Shown here: piece after piece, positions 36,967 through 47,500 of the stretch
Layout: each line of letters starts with the position of its first letter
Position numbering within the stretch: the first letter of the stretch is position 1
Assembly (NCBI RefSeq): GCF_003346715.1
Contig: NZ_QQPQ01000029.1
Location: forward strand, 1 to 64,000
DNA length: 64,000 nt
Origin: Oceanispirochaeta sp. M1
Lineage (GTDB): Bacteria; Spirochaetota; Spirochaetia; DSM-2461
Direction: 5' to 3'
Position numbers and translations under genes: made by a program
Notes under the pieces: generated by a model
Databases searched by the model: none
Seen by the model: the letters and a program-made list of their open reading frames with translations, nothing else
What the model was told of the DNA's origin: nothing

Positions 36967-37024
36967 CATAAACTCCTTTGAAAATATTTCTACCGGCTTT
37001 CAATGATTGCCGGATATGAACGAA

Positions 37025-37858
37025 TTATCCTTTGACACCTCCCAGTGTCACACCTTCCTCTACAAACTTCTGAGTAAATATATAGACAATCACTATGGGC
37101 ACTATTGAGATCAGGGCTCCCGCCATCATGATATGATAGGAATTTCCAAACTGGGTATTCATGACCCCCAGGGCGACCTGCAGAGTCCATTTTGTTTTTT
37201 TTGAAAGAACAATAAGGGGCCAGAGATAGTCATTCCAGCTGCCCATAAATCCAAACAGTACCAGAGTGAAAATGGCCGGTCGGGACAGAGGGAGTATGAT
37301 CTTCCTGAAACTGAAGCGCAGAGAGGCACCGTCTATCATGGCTGCTTCCAGGTAGGCATCGTCAATTCCTATCATGTACTGCCGCAGTATGAAGATATAC
37401 AGTCCTTCCAGGAGAGAGGGGAGAATCAAACCCGTATAACTATTAAGGAGATGCATATTTTTCAGTATCAGGTAGTTGGGAATCATCACAACAGTACCGG
37501 GAATCATCATGGTTGCCAGAACCATAAGAAACAGGATGTTCCGTCCCCTGAAAGGTACTTTGGCAAAAATAAATGCAGCCATTGAACAGATGATAATCTG
37601 TCCTGATGTTCTCAGAAGGGAGTAGGCAATGCTGTTGTAAAAGGCCTTAAGAAAGTCCACATTGCTTAATCCCAATATGCTTCTGTAGCCCTCCAGTGTC
37701 GGTTCTTCGGGTATCCAGCGGATGGGAATGGTCTGTATTGCTTCGTTGCTCTTGAAGGAGGCGGAAATCATCCACAGAAACGGGATTATCACCAGAAATG
37801 CAATAATCGACAGTATTATATAGAAAATGATACGTTGGATTTTCCTTTTATCGATCAT
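37025..37858 (-). CDS. Sugar ABC transporter permease (MalG type)
   Basis: 277 residues, six membrane segments, with the binding-protein-dependent transport loop EAAMIDGASLRFSFRKIILP (about 190-209) that contacts the ATPase. ATG at 37858 is preferred to a TTG at 37876; AAGG lies 7 nt upstream and the gene overlaps the upstream permease by 11 nt. No ATP-binding subunit is encoded in the operon, so a shared MsmK/UgpC-type ATPase elsewhere probably drives it. Confidence 0.92.
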   Translation of the reverse strand: MIDKRKIQRIIFYIILSIIAFLVIIPFLWMISASFKSNEAIQTIPIRWIPEEPTLEGYRSILGLSNVDFLKAFYNSIAYSLLRTSGQIIICSMAAFIFAKVPFRGRNILFLMVLATMMIPGTVVMIPNYLILKNMHLLNSYTGLILPSLLEGLYIFILRQYMIGIDDAYLEAAMIDGASLRFSFRKIILPLSRPAIFTLVLFGFMGSWNDYLWPLIVLSKKTKWTLQVALGVMNTQFGNSYHIMMAGALISIVPIVIVYIFTQKFVEEGVTLGGVKG

Positions 37859-38738
37859 AGTTAACCTTCTTTTCAAAGCGGAATTGAATTAATGTGACAA
37901 AAAGGATCAAAAGGAACAGAATCCAGGTGAGGGCCGAGGCATAACCCATCTTGTAAATCCGGAAGGCATATCTGTAAATTCTTTCCACGACCACAGTCGT
38001 CGCATTGGCCGGTCCGCCGTCTGTCATGATAAATACGGGTTCGAAAATCTGGAATCCGGAGATCACATTGAATATGATCAGGAGAAACAGAGTGGGAGAA
38101 ATCAGGGGGATGGTGATTTTAAAAAACTGAGTGAATGCTCCTGCACCATCTACTGTGGCAGCCTCATAGTAGTTTTTATCAACACTTTTCAGGGCCGACA
38201 GTACGATGAGGGCATAAAACCCCGTATCCTTCCACAGAGCGGCAAGGACAACTCCGGGCATGGCCCAGAATGGATCTTCCAGCCAGTTGGGACCTTCAAT
38301 TCCTATGAGAGAAAGCCATTGGTTCAAATAGCCGTATTTTCCATTGAGTACAAAGCCCCATATGATGGCACCCGCAACCCAGGAGCTGACTACAGGCAGG
38401 TAGAAGCATATTTTATACAGCTTAAGTCCACCCAGCTCCTGATTCAGAACCGATGCTTCCAGAACAGCCAGGACGATGATCCAGGGTATGTAAAGAATCA
38501 TATAGGTCAGGGTGTGTTTCAACATCACAAAAAGTTCTCCGCCGAGAATCCAGTTCCGATAGTTTTCAAATCCGATGAATTCTGCGGAACTGAAGGGTCG
38601 AAGAATATCCCAGTCCAGGAGACTCAGATATCCGGATATGAGAATCGGAGCCAGTTTGAATATAAGGAAGATTCCGACAGCGGGTGCCAGGAAGAGAACA
38701 ATGGTTAGATATTTATCTTTTTTTGATCCCAGATACAT
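37848..38738 (-). CDS. Sugar ABC transporter permease (MalF type)
   Basis: 296 residues, six membrane segments, ATPase-contact loop YEAATVDGAGAFTQFFKITIP near 200-220. The start at 38738 is set by GGGAGGT just upstream and by the end of the GH15 gene at 38741; a longer frame from 38813 would run 73 bases into that gene. Pairs with the MalG-type permease downstream to form the transport channel. Confidence 0.92.
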   Translation of the reverse strand: MYLGSKKDKYLTIVLFLAPAVGIFLIFKLAPILISGYLSLLDWDILRPFSSAEFIGFENYRNWILGGELFVMLKHTLTYMILYIPWIIVLAVLEASVLNQELGGLKLYKICFYLPVVSSWVAGAIIWGFVLNGKYGYLNQWLSLIGIEGPNWLEDPFWAMPGVVLAALWKDTGFYALIVLSALKSVDKNYYEAATVDGAGAFTQFFKITIPLISPTLFLLIIFNVISGFQIFEPVFIMTDGGPANATTVVVERIYRYAFRIYKMGYASALTWILFLLILFVTLIQFRFEKKVNYDR

Positions 38739-38740
38739 GC

Positions 38741-39820
38741 TTAGCTTACCTCCCTGCGAAGAATCAGATACATGCTGTGGGCCCATAAATCCGGGGATTG
38801 CTGTGGTCCCCATTTTTCCACCCAGTAGGAGATTCGGGAAGGATCATTGACCGAATTACAGACTTGTTCAGGAAGCAGGTTTTTTTCATCAAACTGCTGT
38901 TCAATCCAATCCAGCAGCTCAATTGCCTTCTCCTTTTTTCCTGTATAAAAGTAATGAAGTGCCAGTAAAGCACTGCAGAAAATCCATTCTCCACCACCAT
39001 AGTAGCTATCCGTTTTAAAACGCTTTACGCCGCCTGTTCCATCTGAGACCAGATCCGCTTCAATTTTTGTCACTGTCGAGAGATATAAAGGATTATCCAT
39101 GGGCAGCAGCCGAAAGAGGGTGGATATCAGTAATATGGAGGAATCCACTTCAGAGCTTCCAATCGTTTTTGGTATCCACCCGACTGGTTTGCTTGATTCC
39201 ATAATGAACATAAGAATGTTTTCCACCAGATCATTGATCTCTTTTTCTGCCAGAACGTTATTGATTTTCTTCAAGCCACCGGCCACACAGGCCAGGGTGG
39301 ATGGATGAACCCCCAGGGGATTTTCTTCCCAGCAGTCATAACAGGGCTGATTCCAGAAAGTACTGAGATATTTCACAATAAGACGGATGGATTCCTCCAT
39401 TCCGGTTATTCCCCTGTGATCACCGGTACGGGAGGCATACTCTCCCAGACACCATAACCAGGTACCATAGCCGTCAATCTGAGATCCCGGCCAATCATCA
39501 CTGTGAGGTGTACCGTCAGGCATGTATCTGGAGGGGAGGAGTTCTTTGACTTCAATGGTAAGGTTCTGCTCTTTCTTCTTTATCAGATTAAGGATGGATT
39601 GACTCTGCGCACATATGGCCCTGTCTCCCCACTCCAGATAGGCTTTGCAGGAATCCACTTCTCCATTAAGAAGCATGGAATAGGCAATGAAGCTGGAATC
39701 ACGGAACCAGCAGTACTGATACTCCCGGTATGTGGGGGATGTGATATAGGCCCCGCTGGGATTCTGATTCTTCAAGATCAGATCAATACTGCTCTTTTCA
39801 ATTAGTTTTTGATTAAGCAT
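38741..39820 (-). CDS. GH15 glucoamylase-like catalytic domain
   Basis: 359 residues of (alpha/alpha)6 barrel only, without the N-terminal beta-sandwich of most bacterial GH15 enzymes and without signal peptide. Typical blocks: YQYCWFRDSS at 35-44, DGYGTWLW at 116-123, the acid in DCWEEN (E165-E166) and the base E318 in LLPEQV. Inverting hydrolase releasing beta-glucose from alpha-glucan or isomalto-oligosaccharide ends. First gene of the operon; its stop is 2 nt from the first permease start. With two intracellular GH31 enzymes it would break imported alpha-linked sugars to glucose. Confidence 0.87.
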   Translation of the reverse strand: MLNQKLIEKSSIDLILKNQNPSGAYITSPTYREYQYCWFRDSSFIAYSMLLNGEVDSCKAYLEWGDRAICAQSQSILNLIKKKEQNLTIEVKELLPSRYMPDGTPHSDDWPGSQIDGYGTWLWCLGEYASRTGDHRGITGMEESIRLIVKYLSTFWNQPCYDCWEENPLGVHPSTLACVAGGLKKINNVLAEKEINDLVENILMFIMESSKPVGWIPKTIGSSEVDSSILLISTLFRLLPMDNPLYLSTVTKIEADLVSDGTGGVKRFKTDSYYGGGEWIFCSALLALHYFYTGKKEKAIELLDWIEQQFDEKNLLPEQVCNSVNDPSRISYWVEKWGPQQSPDLWAHSMYLILRREVS

Positions 39821-39832
39821 AATCCATTAATA

Positions 39833-39861
39833 ACATACTTTCTTCAATAAAGAAAGTATGT
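39833..39861. promoter_or_regulatory. 29-bp perfect palindrome upstream of alpha-glucoside operon
   Basis: ACATACTTTCTT at 39833-39844 and its exact complement AAGAAAGTATGT at 39850-39861 around CAATA. It begins 13 bases before the GH15 start codon. An AT-rich 12-bp palindrome in this place is what a ROK repressor operator would look like. It could instead be the terminator of the upstream lipid kinase, but on that strand it is not followed by a proper T tract. Confidence 0.5.
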
Positions 39862-39909
39862 ATTTTGTGAAAATGAAGAAAATATCCACCAATCTTATTT
39901 ACGGATAAC

Positions 39910-40974
39910 TCAATCCTGATTCAGCATGTGTATGGGATGGAATTTCTCATGAAAACTCCGGGGAACGAGAAAATTCAGAGCCTCGGGTTCCACTTCGATC
40001 CGGATATCTCCCTCTGTCTCCTTCAGCTCGCCATCAATATGAAACATTCTCCCGGGCATCCCCTTCAGGGTCATCTCTTTTATTTTGTAATGTTCGATCA
40101 GGGGTAAACCCCGTTTCGCATTCCATTGGTTGATTCTCTGATACAGACCATTCCATAGATTAAAAAGCTGAAAGGGTATACTCAAGGGACTCGTTATATT
40201 GAAGAGGTAAACATCAAAGCGTCCGTCATTGCACACCACATCCGGACATATCTTGTAGTACCAGCCGAAATAGGGGCGGACGCCCAGTTCGATAAGGGGT
40301 GCCCATGTTTTAATATGGTAGTTATTAAAGGGAAATTCAGCATTGCTTCTAGTCCCCCTGAAGGCGAAGCGGCCCTCTTTCATCTCAAGAAACTGGGGCT
40401 CCTCCAACAGTCTGGTTTCATTCCAGATTATTTTTACGGCGGGGATAACATAGGGAATAAAGCCGGGGTGGGGGGCCCTGTCACCCTGGATTCTTTTATT
40501 CATGTTTCTGGCTTGAAGAATCTTTGCATCAAGACCCGTTCCGAAGAGCTGACCATATCTTTCTTTATCATCATAACTGATCTTCAAGAGATCTACTTTT
40601 TGTGTCAGCTCCTCTGCCATGCTGATGAGATATGTTTTAACCTGAGCCGATAATCCCTTGGGTACCTCATAACTGTCCTGAATACCGTTGCCGCTGCCAC
40701 CTCTTAAGAAACCAACGGCTATCTGTTTTCTTCTTTCCGGGTCTGTTTCCTTCATAAGACAGTTGAGAGCCAGGTTTGCCGTTCCGTCTCCCCCCCAGAT
40801 CAGAAGATAAGAGTTATCCGAGGCTATGAATTGACGAATCAGTTCCTCAAAATGCTCGGGGCTTTTACTTTCTACGATAGTTCCGCCATGAACATAGCGC
40901 ATCAACTTTTTCAGTTCTTTTGCAAACCAGGGATAGCGGCCGGGATTTATGATGAGATGAAAGTTTTTGTTCAT
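39910..40974 (-). CDS. Diacylglycerol kinase-family lipid kinase
   Basis: 354 residues. DAGK catalytic domain with the nucleotide motif LIWGGDGTANLALN (about 58-71) and LRGGSGNGIQDS. Such soluble enzymes phosphorylate diacylglycerol or related lipids at the membrane (DgkB/YegS type). GAGAGG lies before the ATG. It stands alone between the AGCS transporter gene and the alpha-glucoside operon, both on the same strand. Confidence 0.85.
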   Translation of the reverse strand: MNKNFHLIINPGRYPWFAKELKKLMRYVHGGTIVESKSPEHFEELIRQFIASDNSYLLIWGGDGTANLALNCLMKETDPERRKQIAVGFLRGGSGNGIQDSYEVPKGLSAQVKTYLISMAEELTQKVDLLKISYDDKERYGQLFGTGLDAKILQARNMNKRIQGDRAPHPGFIPYVIPAVKIIWNETRLLEEPQFLEMKEGRFAFRGTRSNAEFPFNNYHIKTWAPLIELGVRPYFGWYYKICPDVVCNDGRFDVYLFNITSPLSIPFQLFNLWNGLYQRINQWNAKRGLPLIEHYKIKEMTLKGMPGRMFHIDGELKETEGDIRIEVEPEALNFLVPRSFHEKFHPIHMLNQD

Positions 40975-41046
40975 TCAGAATATCCTCTCCCATTCAGTAT
41001 AGTGAAAATATAGCAGGGCTGAGGGGAAATCCTGATATTCATACCC

Positions 41047-42447
41047 TTACAGGACTGAAACAGGCTGTCCTGTTGAACCGGACATTACATCTTCTTTTGC
41101 ATCGTTTGCTGTCTGAAAGATAATCGTACTGAGGGCAATCAAAGCTATCAGGTTGGGAAGGGCCATCAGACCGTTGAATGTGTCCGACAGATCCCAGACA
41201 ATCCCGATTTTTAGTACCGTTCCCACAAGGGCTGAGGCCAGAAATAAAACTTTATACACGACAATAGATTTTGTCCCTGCTATGTATTCGAGACATTTGG
41301 AGCCATAGTAGTACCATCCCAGAATCGTTGAGAAGGCAAAGAAGATCAGGCCGAGAGATACAAGGTATTTTCCGATGCCCGGCAGTGATGCATCAAAGGC
41401 TCTTGTTGTCAGAGCGGCTCCGTTCAGACCGTCTACAACCGTCATCATGCCGTCTGCGCCAATGCTTACCAGTCCTGAGACAAGAATTACCAGCGCGGTC
41501 ATGGTACAGATAATAAGGGTATCAATAAATGATCCCAGAGATGCAATCAGTCCCTGTGTATAGGGATTGTTGTTTGAGGATGCCGCATGGGCAATGGGAG
41601 CACTTCCCAGACCGGCTTCATTGGAGAAAACGCCTCTGGCTACACCCAGTCTGATGACTGTTCCCACCAGCCCGCCAGTGACGGCACTGCTGTTAAAGGC
41701 ATTTGAGAAAATCATGGAGAAAGCTGCGGGAATGCGGGATGCCTGGCCGACAAGAACAGCCAGTGAACCGGCTACAAAAAACAGTGCCATAAGTGGGACT
41801 ATCTTTGAAGTCACCTTTGCAATGGATTTAATTCCGCCCACAATCACAAGGGCTGTGAGAACGGTCAGAATAATCCCTGTCCAGAGGGGAGGAATGTCGA
41901 ATCCAGTATTCAGAGCAGCCGCAACAGAGTTGGACTGAACCATGCTTCCGATTCCGAAGGAGGCAAATACACCGAAGAAGGCAAATAGCCAGCCAAGCCA
42001 TCCCCAGTTTCCGCCGAATTTGTCTTTCATACCGTTTTTGATATAGTACATGGGACCGCCGGACTGTTCGCCTTTGTCATTGGTTTCCCTGTATTTAATA
42101 GCCAGAACAGCTTCACCGAATTTTGTGGCACCACCGAAGGCCGCGGTCATCCACATCCAAAATACGGCTCCGGGACCACCCAGGGCTATGGCTGTTGCTA
42201 CACCGGCAATATTTCCGGTTCCGATTGTGGCTGACAGGGATGTCATGAGGGCCTGAAAAGGTGTTATATCACCTGTGCCTGCATGATCCTTTGAGAAGAG
42301 AAGGCGAAAGGCCTTTCCCAGTTTTCTGAATTGAACAAATCTGGTTCCCACAGAGAGTAGAATCCCTGTACCTACAAGAAAAATGATCATAACAGGACCC
42401 CAGGCAAAGCTGTTGATCCTGGATATAAGAGATGAGAAAAGTTCCAA
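41047..42447 (-). CDS. AGCS sodium:alanine/glycine symporter
   Basis: 466 residues with about ten or eleven membrane segments. Family motifs: SLSATIGTGNIAGVATAIALGGPGAVFW is split across residues ~69-96, GGPMYYIKNG at ~129, and GVARGVFSNEAGLGSAPIAHA near 270. Imports alanine or glycine with sodium. The start is a TTG at 42447, supported by AGGAG 7 nt upstream; the next ATG would cut into the first membrane segment. Confidence 0.93.
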   Translation of the reverse strand: MELFSSLISRINSFAWGPVMIIFLVGTGILLSVGTRFVQFRKLGKAFRLLFSKDHAGTGDITPFQALMTSLSATIGTGNIAGVATAIALGGPGAVFWMWMTAAFGGATKFGEAVLAIKYRETNDKGEQSGGPMYYIKNGMKDKFGGNWGWLGWLFAFFGVFASFGIGSMVQSNSVAAALNTGFDIPPLWTGIILTVLTALVIVGGIKSIAKVTSKIVPLMALFFVAGSLAVLVGQASRIPAAFSMIFSNAFNSSAVTGGLVGTVIRLGVARGVFSNEAGLGSAPIAHAASSNNNPYTQGLIASLGSFIDTLIICTMTALVILVSGLVSIGADGMMTVVDGLNGAALTTRAFDASLPGIGKYLVSLGLIFFAFSTILGWYYYGSKCLEYIAGTKSIVVYKVLFLASALVGTVLKIGIVWDLSDTFNGLMALPNLIALIALSTIIFQTANDAKEDVMSGSTGQPVSVL

Positions 42448-42807
42448 AAGAAGGCTCCTTCATAGAGATTACAATAGGAATTGATCATATTTCTTAGAGT
42501 ATTTCCCTGTATTGATCAAGCAGTCAGAGGAGTAGGTGAATGCATGAAACATAGTTTATTATTATAAAACATTCGTTATTCGTAATAATCATTTCCTTAA
42601 TCTTATATATTCGAAAATTCAAAGATTTTAATTGATGAGATTAGAATTCTCAAAATATTTTTTAAATTAAAATCAGAATACTGACAGGCCCCAAAAGAAT
42701 TCATTTCTGTATGGATAATCAGATTTTCATTAGACATTCCTAACATAAGTAGCTATAGTGTTATTAATATAATAGTTAAAAGGTATTATATATGGAGTTC
42801 ACAGATT
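42448..42807. other. AT-rich divergent intergenic region
   Basis: 360 bases between the divergent AGCS and acyl-CoA dehydrogenase genes. A TATAAT lies at 42768-42773, 34 bases before the acyl-CoA dehydrogenase start, without a convincing -35. The pseudo-palindrome TTATTCGTAA at 42576-42585 recurs upstream of the fatty acid desaturase. No gene seen. Confidence 0.5.
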
Positions 42808-44304
42808 ATGCCAGAAAATTTTAATGACTATCTCAAGGGATATCAGAAAAGTCTGAAACAGCTGTTTCAAGACCAGTCCTTTCAGGATAATACAGATCAT
42901 AAGAGAGGAATTCCTTCCTCCATTATGGATCAAATTTCCACTCTTTCTCCCTCATCAGTTTCAATCCCCGAGAGTTTTGGAGGGCGAGGGAGTCATCCTT
43001 CTGAAATTCTGAGCCTCCTGGAGTGTACATCCTATGAATCACTCCCCCTATCTCTTATTCTCGGAATCAATGGTGCCCTTTTTCTGGAGCCATTAGCCAA
43101 ATATGGGCATGAGACTGCAAAAGAAGAAACATTCAAAAAATTCATTGAAAATCATTCTCTGGGTGGATTGATGATTACTGAGCCGGATCACGGCACGGAT
43201 GCTCTTGCCATGAAGACCAGCTGGCAGAAGAGTGACAGGGGTTATACCATTGAAGGGCAGAAACACTGGGCCGGCCTGAGCGGCAGGGCCGATTACTGGT
43301 TAATGACAGCCCGGGAAAAGAAATCAGGTACAGAGCTCAAGCGGGATATTGATTTTTTTATATGTGATACATCAGATCCACGGCAGTATGTGAAGCCTGT
43401 CGAGGAATTTTCAAACCTGGGTCTCTATATGATCCCCTATGCCTTGAATCAAGTGGATGTGGAAGTACCTTCCCATCACAGGCTGGTACCGGTTAAATCA
43501 GGTATACGATTGATGCAGGATCTTCTTCATCGAAGCCGCATGAGATTTCCAGGGATGGCTTCCGGTTTTATTCACCGTATGCTGGATGAGGCTGTCAAAC
43601 ATACTCAGGAACGATTTGTCAGCGGTAAAGCCCTCAATTCTTATGATCAGGTGCAGAAACGTCTTTCAGACCTTCAGGCGGATTATACCATCGCATCCGC
43701 ATTCTGCCGTCATTCCGCTGGAATTTCTTCCATTGAGAATGATCTGTCGGGTCGATCTCTGGAAGCCAATATTCATAAAACGGTTCTCAGTGATATGATG
43801 CAGAATGCCTCCCAGTCCCTGTTGCAGCTTGTGGGAGCGAAAGGGTATAAGCTGAATCACATTGCCGGACGATCAGTTGTGGACAGCCGCCCCTTTCAGA
43901 TCTTTGAAGGTTCCAATGATGTCATATACCAGCAGGTGGCCGATCAATTCATCAAGCATATGAATTTAATGAAGGAATTTGATCTCTATAGAGCTCTCAA
44001 TACACACCCTCTCACAGGAAAGATTGCAGATCGTTTAAGGAAAATTACAAATTTATCAATTAATCCCAATATGATTCAAAGGAAAAAAGTCGAATTGGGA
44101 AAAATACTGGGAAGAATAACCAGCCTGGAATGGACTCTGGATCTGGAGATCGCAGGATATGATCCGTCTCTGATTAAGCAGGCATTGGATTCCATGACAG
44201 AAAGAATACAGGCCCTCCTGGGCAGCTTCCATGGTATGAATCAATCCTCATATATTCCAGTGGCGTTGAACAGGACCGCCGCCTGGCAGGATACCCTTTT
44301 ATAA
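42808..44304 (+). CDS. Acyl-CoA dehydrogenase-family protein
   Basis: 498 residues, longer than the ~380 of standard enzymes because of a C-terminal extension of ~110 residues after the catalytic fold. N-terminal and middle domain marks are IPESFGGRG and LMITEPDHGTDA; the C-terminal domain has the base Glu in FEGSNDVIYQQVADQF. FAD-dependent, oxidising an acyl-CoA at alpha-beta. No thiolase, hydratase, CoA ligase or electron-transfer flavoprotein is nearby. GGAG lies 10 nt before the start. The exact substrate is unknown and a non-CoA role is possible. Confidence 0.85.
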   Translation: MPENFNDYLKGYQKSLKQLFQDQSFQDNTDHKRGIPSSIMDQISTLSPSSVSIPESFGGRGSHPSEILSLLECTSYESLPLSLILGINGALFLEPLAKYGHETAKEETFKKFIENHSLGGLMITEPDHGTDALAMKTSWQKSDRGYTIEGQKHWAGLSGRADYWLMTAREKKSGTELKRDIDFFICDTSDPRQYVKPVEEFSNLGLYMIPYALNQVDVEVPSHHRLVPVKSGIRLMQDLLHRSRMRFPGMASGFIHRMLDEAVKHTQERFVSGKALNSYDQVQKRLSDLQADYTIASAFCRHSAGISSIENDLSGRSLEANIHKTVLSDMMQNASQSLLQLVGAKGYKLNHIAGRSVVDSRPFQIFEGSNDVIYQQVADQFIKHMNLMKEFDLYRALNTHPLTGKIADRLRKITNLSINPNMIQRKKVELGKILGRITSLEWTLDLEIAGYDPSLIKQALDSMTERIQALLGSFHGMNQSSYIPVALNRTAAWQDTLL

Positions 44305-44398
44305 TGTGATCACCCCTTTTTGTGTGTTGTATAATGATTCAATGTCTGTCCCAATTGTTATTCTTTATTAGAAGATGACAGGTATGAAGGAGAATCAT

Positions 44399-44578
44399 AT
44401 GAATGCAGATAAGAAGAATGAAGACAAAAGCAGCTGGGCTACAGGAGGAGGGGTGCTCCTGGGATTGGGTATCGGATTCTTTTTTCTTCAAACATCTGTC
44501 TTTGCCTTTATAGGTTGTATGCTCGCCGGACTGGGGCTGGGACTGATCCTGACTGCAATATTATCAAAATCAAAGTGA
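44399..44578 (+). CDS. Small two-helix membrane protein
   Basis: 59 residues starting at ATG 44399, set by GAAGGAG 6 nt upstream. A charged N-terminus (NADKKNEDKSS) precedes two glycine-rich hydrophobic segments (about 15-31 and 34-54) and a KSK end. No family recognised. Abuts the convergent RND pump gene with 4 bases between. Confidence 0.6.
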   Translation: MNADKKNEDKSSWATGGGVLLGLGIGFFFLQTSVFAFIGCMLAGLGLGLILTAILSKSK

Positions 44579-44582
44579 TGGA

Positions 44583-47500
44583 TCAGGGTATAATCAGCTT
44601 TTTCATTCTCTTATTCCTGTGAGCCTTTTTCTTTGTTCGCCGTCCATTCAGCAGGCTGTACATTATGGGTGTTACAAAGAGAGTAATCACCGTACTCACA
44701 GCCAGACCGCCCACAACGGTCTGACCGATGGGGCGGATAAACTCTGTACCTTCCCCGGGAAAAAATCCCATGGGGAGCATACCCAGTATTGTCGTCAGGC
44801 TGGTCATCAGGATCGGTCTGAAACGGTTCTGTCCCGCATTGAGAATAGCTTGAGTCAGCTCCTCTCCCCGGCTGCGAAGCAGGTTGGTATAGTCTACAAG
44901 GACAATTCCATTGTTAACGACTATTCCCGCAAGGACTACGATACCCACAGCAGAAAAGATACTGAAAGCTTCTCCTGAGATTTTATATACACCTACAACT
45001 CCGATCAGGAGCAGAGGTATTGAGAAGAAGATAATCAAAGGATCAACAAGGGACTCAAAGAGACTGGCCATTACGGCAAATACCATTATCACGGCTACAA
45101 CAATGATGATTACAAAAGGTGCACTGAACTGCTCAATCTCTCTGGATTCTCCTCCGTAGGAGATCTCAACACCTTCAGGAACAACGTATTGAGTCTTGAG
45201 AAGCTCCTCAATTACAGGCTGAATCTCAGTCACGGCAACACCGTCAGCCAGGCCGGCAGTTACATGAAGGACCCTTGTCTCATTTTCTCTGTTGATGCTT
45301 CTGGGGCCGACAGTCTCTTCAAGACTTGCCAGGTTCATCAGAGCTATCATGTCTCCTGATGCTGTCCGTATATACTGAGATTGAAGGTCTCCCAGGGTCG
45401 TTCTGTTATCTTCATTCAGCTGAACATGAATATCCAGCTCTGTACCGTCTTTCCAGTAGGTTGTTGCAGTTCTGCCGTCTACCAGATTCCTGATGGTGGA
45501 GGCTATGGTGGAACTGCTGAGACCCAGTCCTGAGGCTCTATCTGTATTTATGCGTATACGGTATTCCGGCCCACCGTCTTCCATGGAGGAGGCCGGGTCT
45601 TCTACCTGAGGCAGGTTTTCCTTCAGGAGGTCCCTGATTTCCAGAGCCGTTTCACTGGCCAGATCCAGATCATTGGAATATATTTCGATGTCCACGGGAG
45701 AGCTGCTTCTCATCCTTCGGCCGGAGGAGAAGGAAAACGTCGCTTCGGGAAACTGATTAAGGTAAGGTCTCAATTTATTCTGGATATCACTGGGCGTGTC
45801 TATCTGGCTTCCAAGTTCAGGCAGATTTATCTCAATTCTTCCCGTATTGCTGCTGCTGCCGGAGCCGATGTTGAGGATCAGGTTTTCATACCCTTCCACC
45901 TCTTCTTCAACGATTTTTCTCATCTCCTGGATAAAAATCTCTGTTCTCTCAAGAGTTGTCCCCATGGGCATGGTCAGGTTGATTGATACTCTGTCATCCG
46001 TTCTGGGTCTGGGCTGCAGATTGATTCCCAGAGTCGTGAAGAGCTGGACTGAGATAATCAGTATAACAACTACGAGAGTCAGGATAAGAGCTCTGTTTTT
46101 CAGGGCGAAGATGAGGGCCTTTCTGTATCCCTTTTCTACACTGATCAGAAAGTCTTCAAGTTTCGTATCCAGGAAGAGAAGAAACCTGTTTTTTAGAGGT
46201 TTCTGTTTTCTTGAGTCAAGCTTAAGAAAGTGACTGCTCAGGGCCGGTACAAGAGTGACAGCTGTGATCAGGGAGATAATCAGGGAGAGGACTACAGTGA
46301 AGATCATATCTTCAAACATCTGTCCCATCATTTCCAGATTGTCCTTCCATATAATCAGAGGGATAAAAACACAGAGGGTTGTCATTGTAGAGGCCATAAT
46401 CGCCGTTACCATCTCCCTTGAGCCGAGGATAGCGGCAGGACCCAGTTTTGCGCCCCTCTCTCTGTAGCGGTAGATATTTTCAAGGATAACAATGGAATTG
46501 TCCACGATCATCCCAAGACCCAGTATTAATCCGGTGAGGCTTATCATATTCAGTGTCAGACCGAAGAAATACATTCCCATCATGGTTACCAGAAGGGCAA
46601 TGGGAATGGAGAGTCCGATTATAAGGGTACTCTTTATATTTCGGAGAAAGAAGAAGAGTACCAGCATCGCCAAAATAGCCCCCTGAATGGCTGACTTATA
46701 GACCTGTCCCAGGGTATTTCTGATCATGGTTGTGTTGTCATACAGGATAGAGAGTTTTATGCCCGAAGGTAATTGTTGATTGATTTCCGGCAGGGCTTTT
46801 ATGATCTGATCGGAAACCTGAACGGTATTACTTCCTGACTCATTCTGGATAGACAGAGATATAGAGGGGCTGCCGTTTACATAAACAATGGATTGTATAT
46901 CCTTATTTGTCTCGTAAATATCTGCGATGTCCTCCAGCCGAACCACTCGGGAGCGGTTGATGGATTTTGATGTTTCAGAGGAGTTCAGAGTTGTTATAAC
47001 TGTCCTTCTTATCTCCTCAAGACTGCTGTATTTCTCATCAACCCGCAAAGTGTATTCCAGTCCATCTTTTGATACAGTTCCGGCACCCGACTGAATATTC
47101 CGGGAGGATAGAGCCGAGGATATCTGAGAGAGGGTGAGATTGTAGGCTTCCAGACGGCTTTGTGAAACATCAACCTTGATCTGCTTTGTATCTCCACCCC
47201 TTACTTCTGCAGATGAGACACCTTCCAGCCTTTCAAGAAGGGGCTGAACTGTATCTTCGGCAATGGATTTCAGCTTATCCGAAGGTTCATTCCCCTGGAC
47301 AATAAGAGTCATAATTGCCTGACTGGACAGATCAAACTTGAAGATGGATGGTGAGTCTGCGCCGTCGGGGAGTGCTCTGGTGACTCTTTCAAGGGAATCC
47401 CGTACATCTGTAGTGGCTTCATCCAGGTCGGTGCTGTAATCAAATTCCAGCCTGATACTGCTTCTGCCCTCACTGGAGGTCGAGTTCAGCTCTTTCAAAC

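Noticed and set aside
36993-37013. 5-bp GC hairpin before the binding-protein gene
   Set aside because: Too short to call a terminator or regulatory element with confidence.
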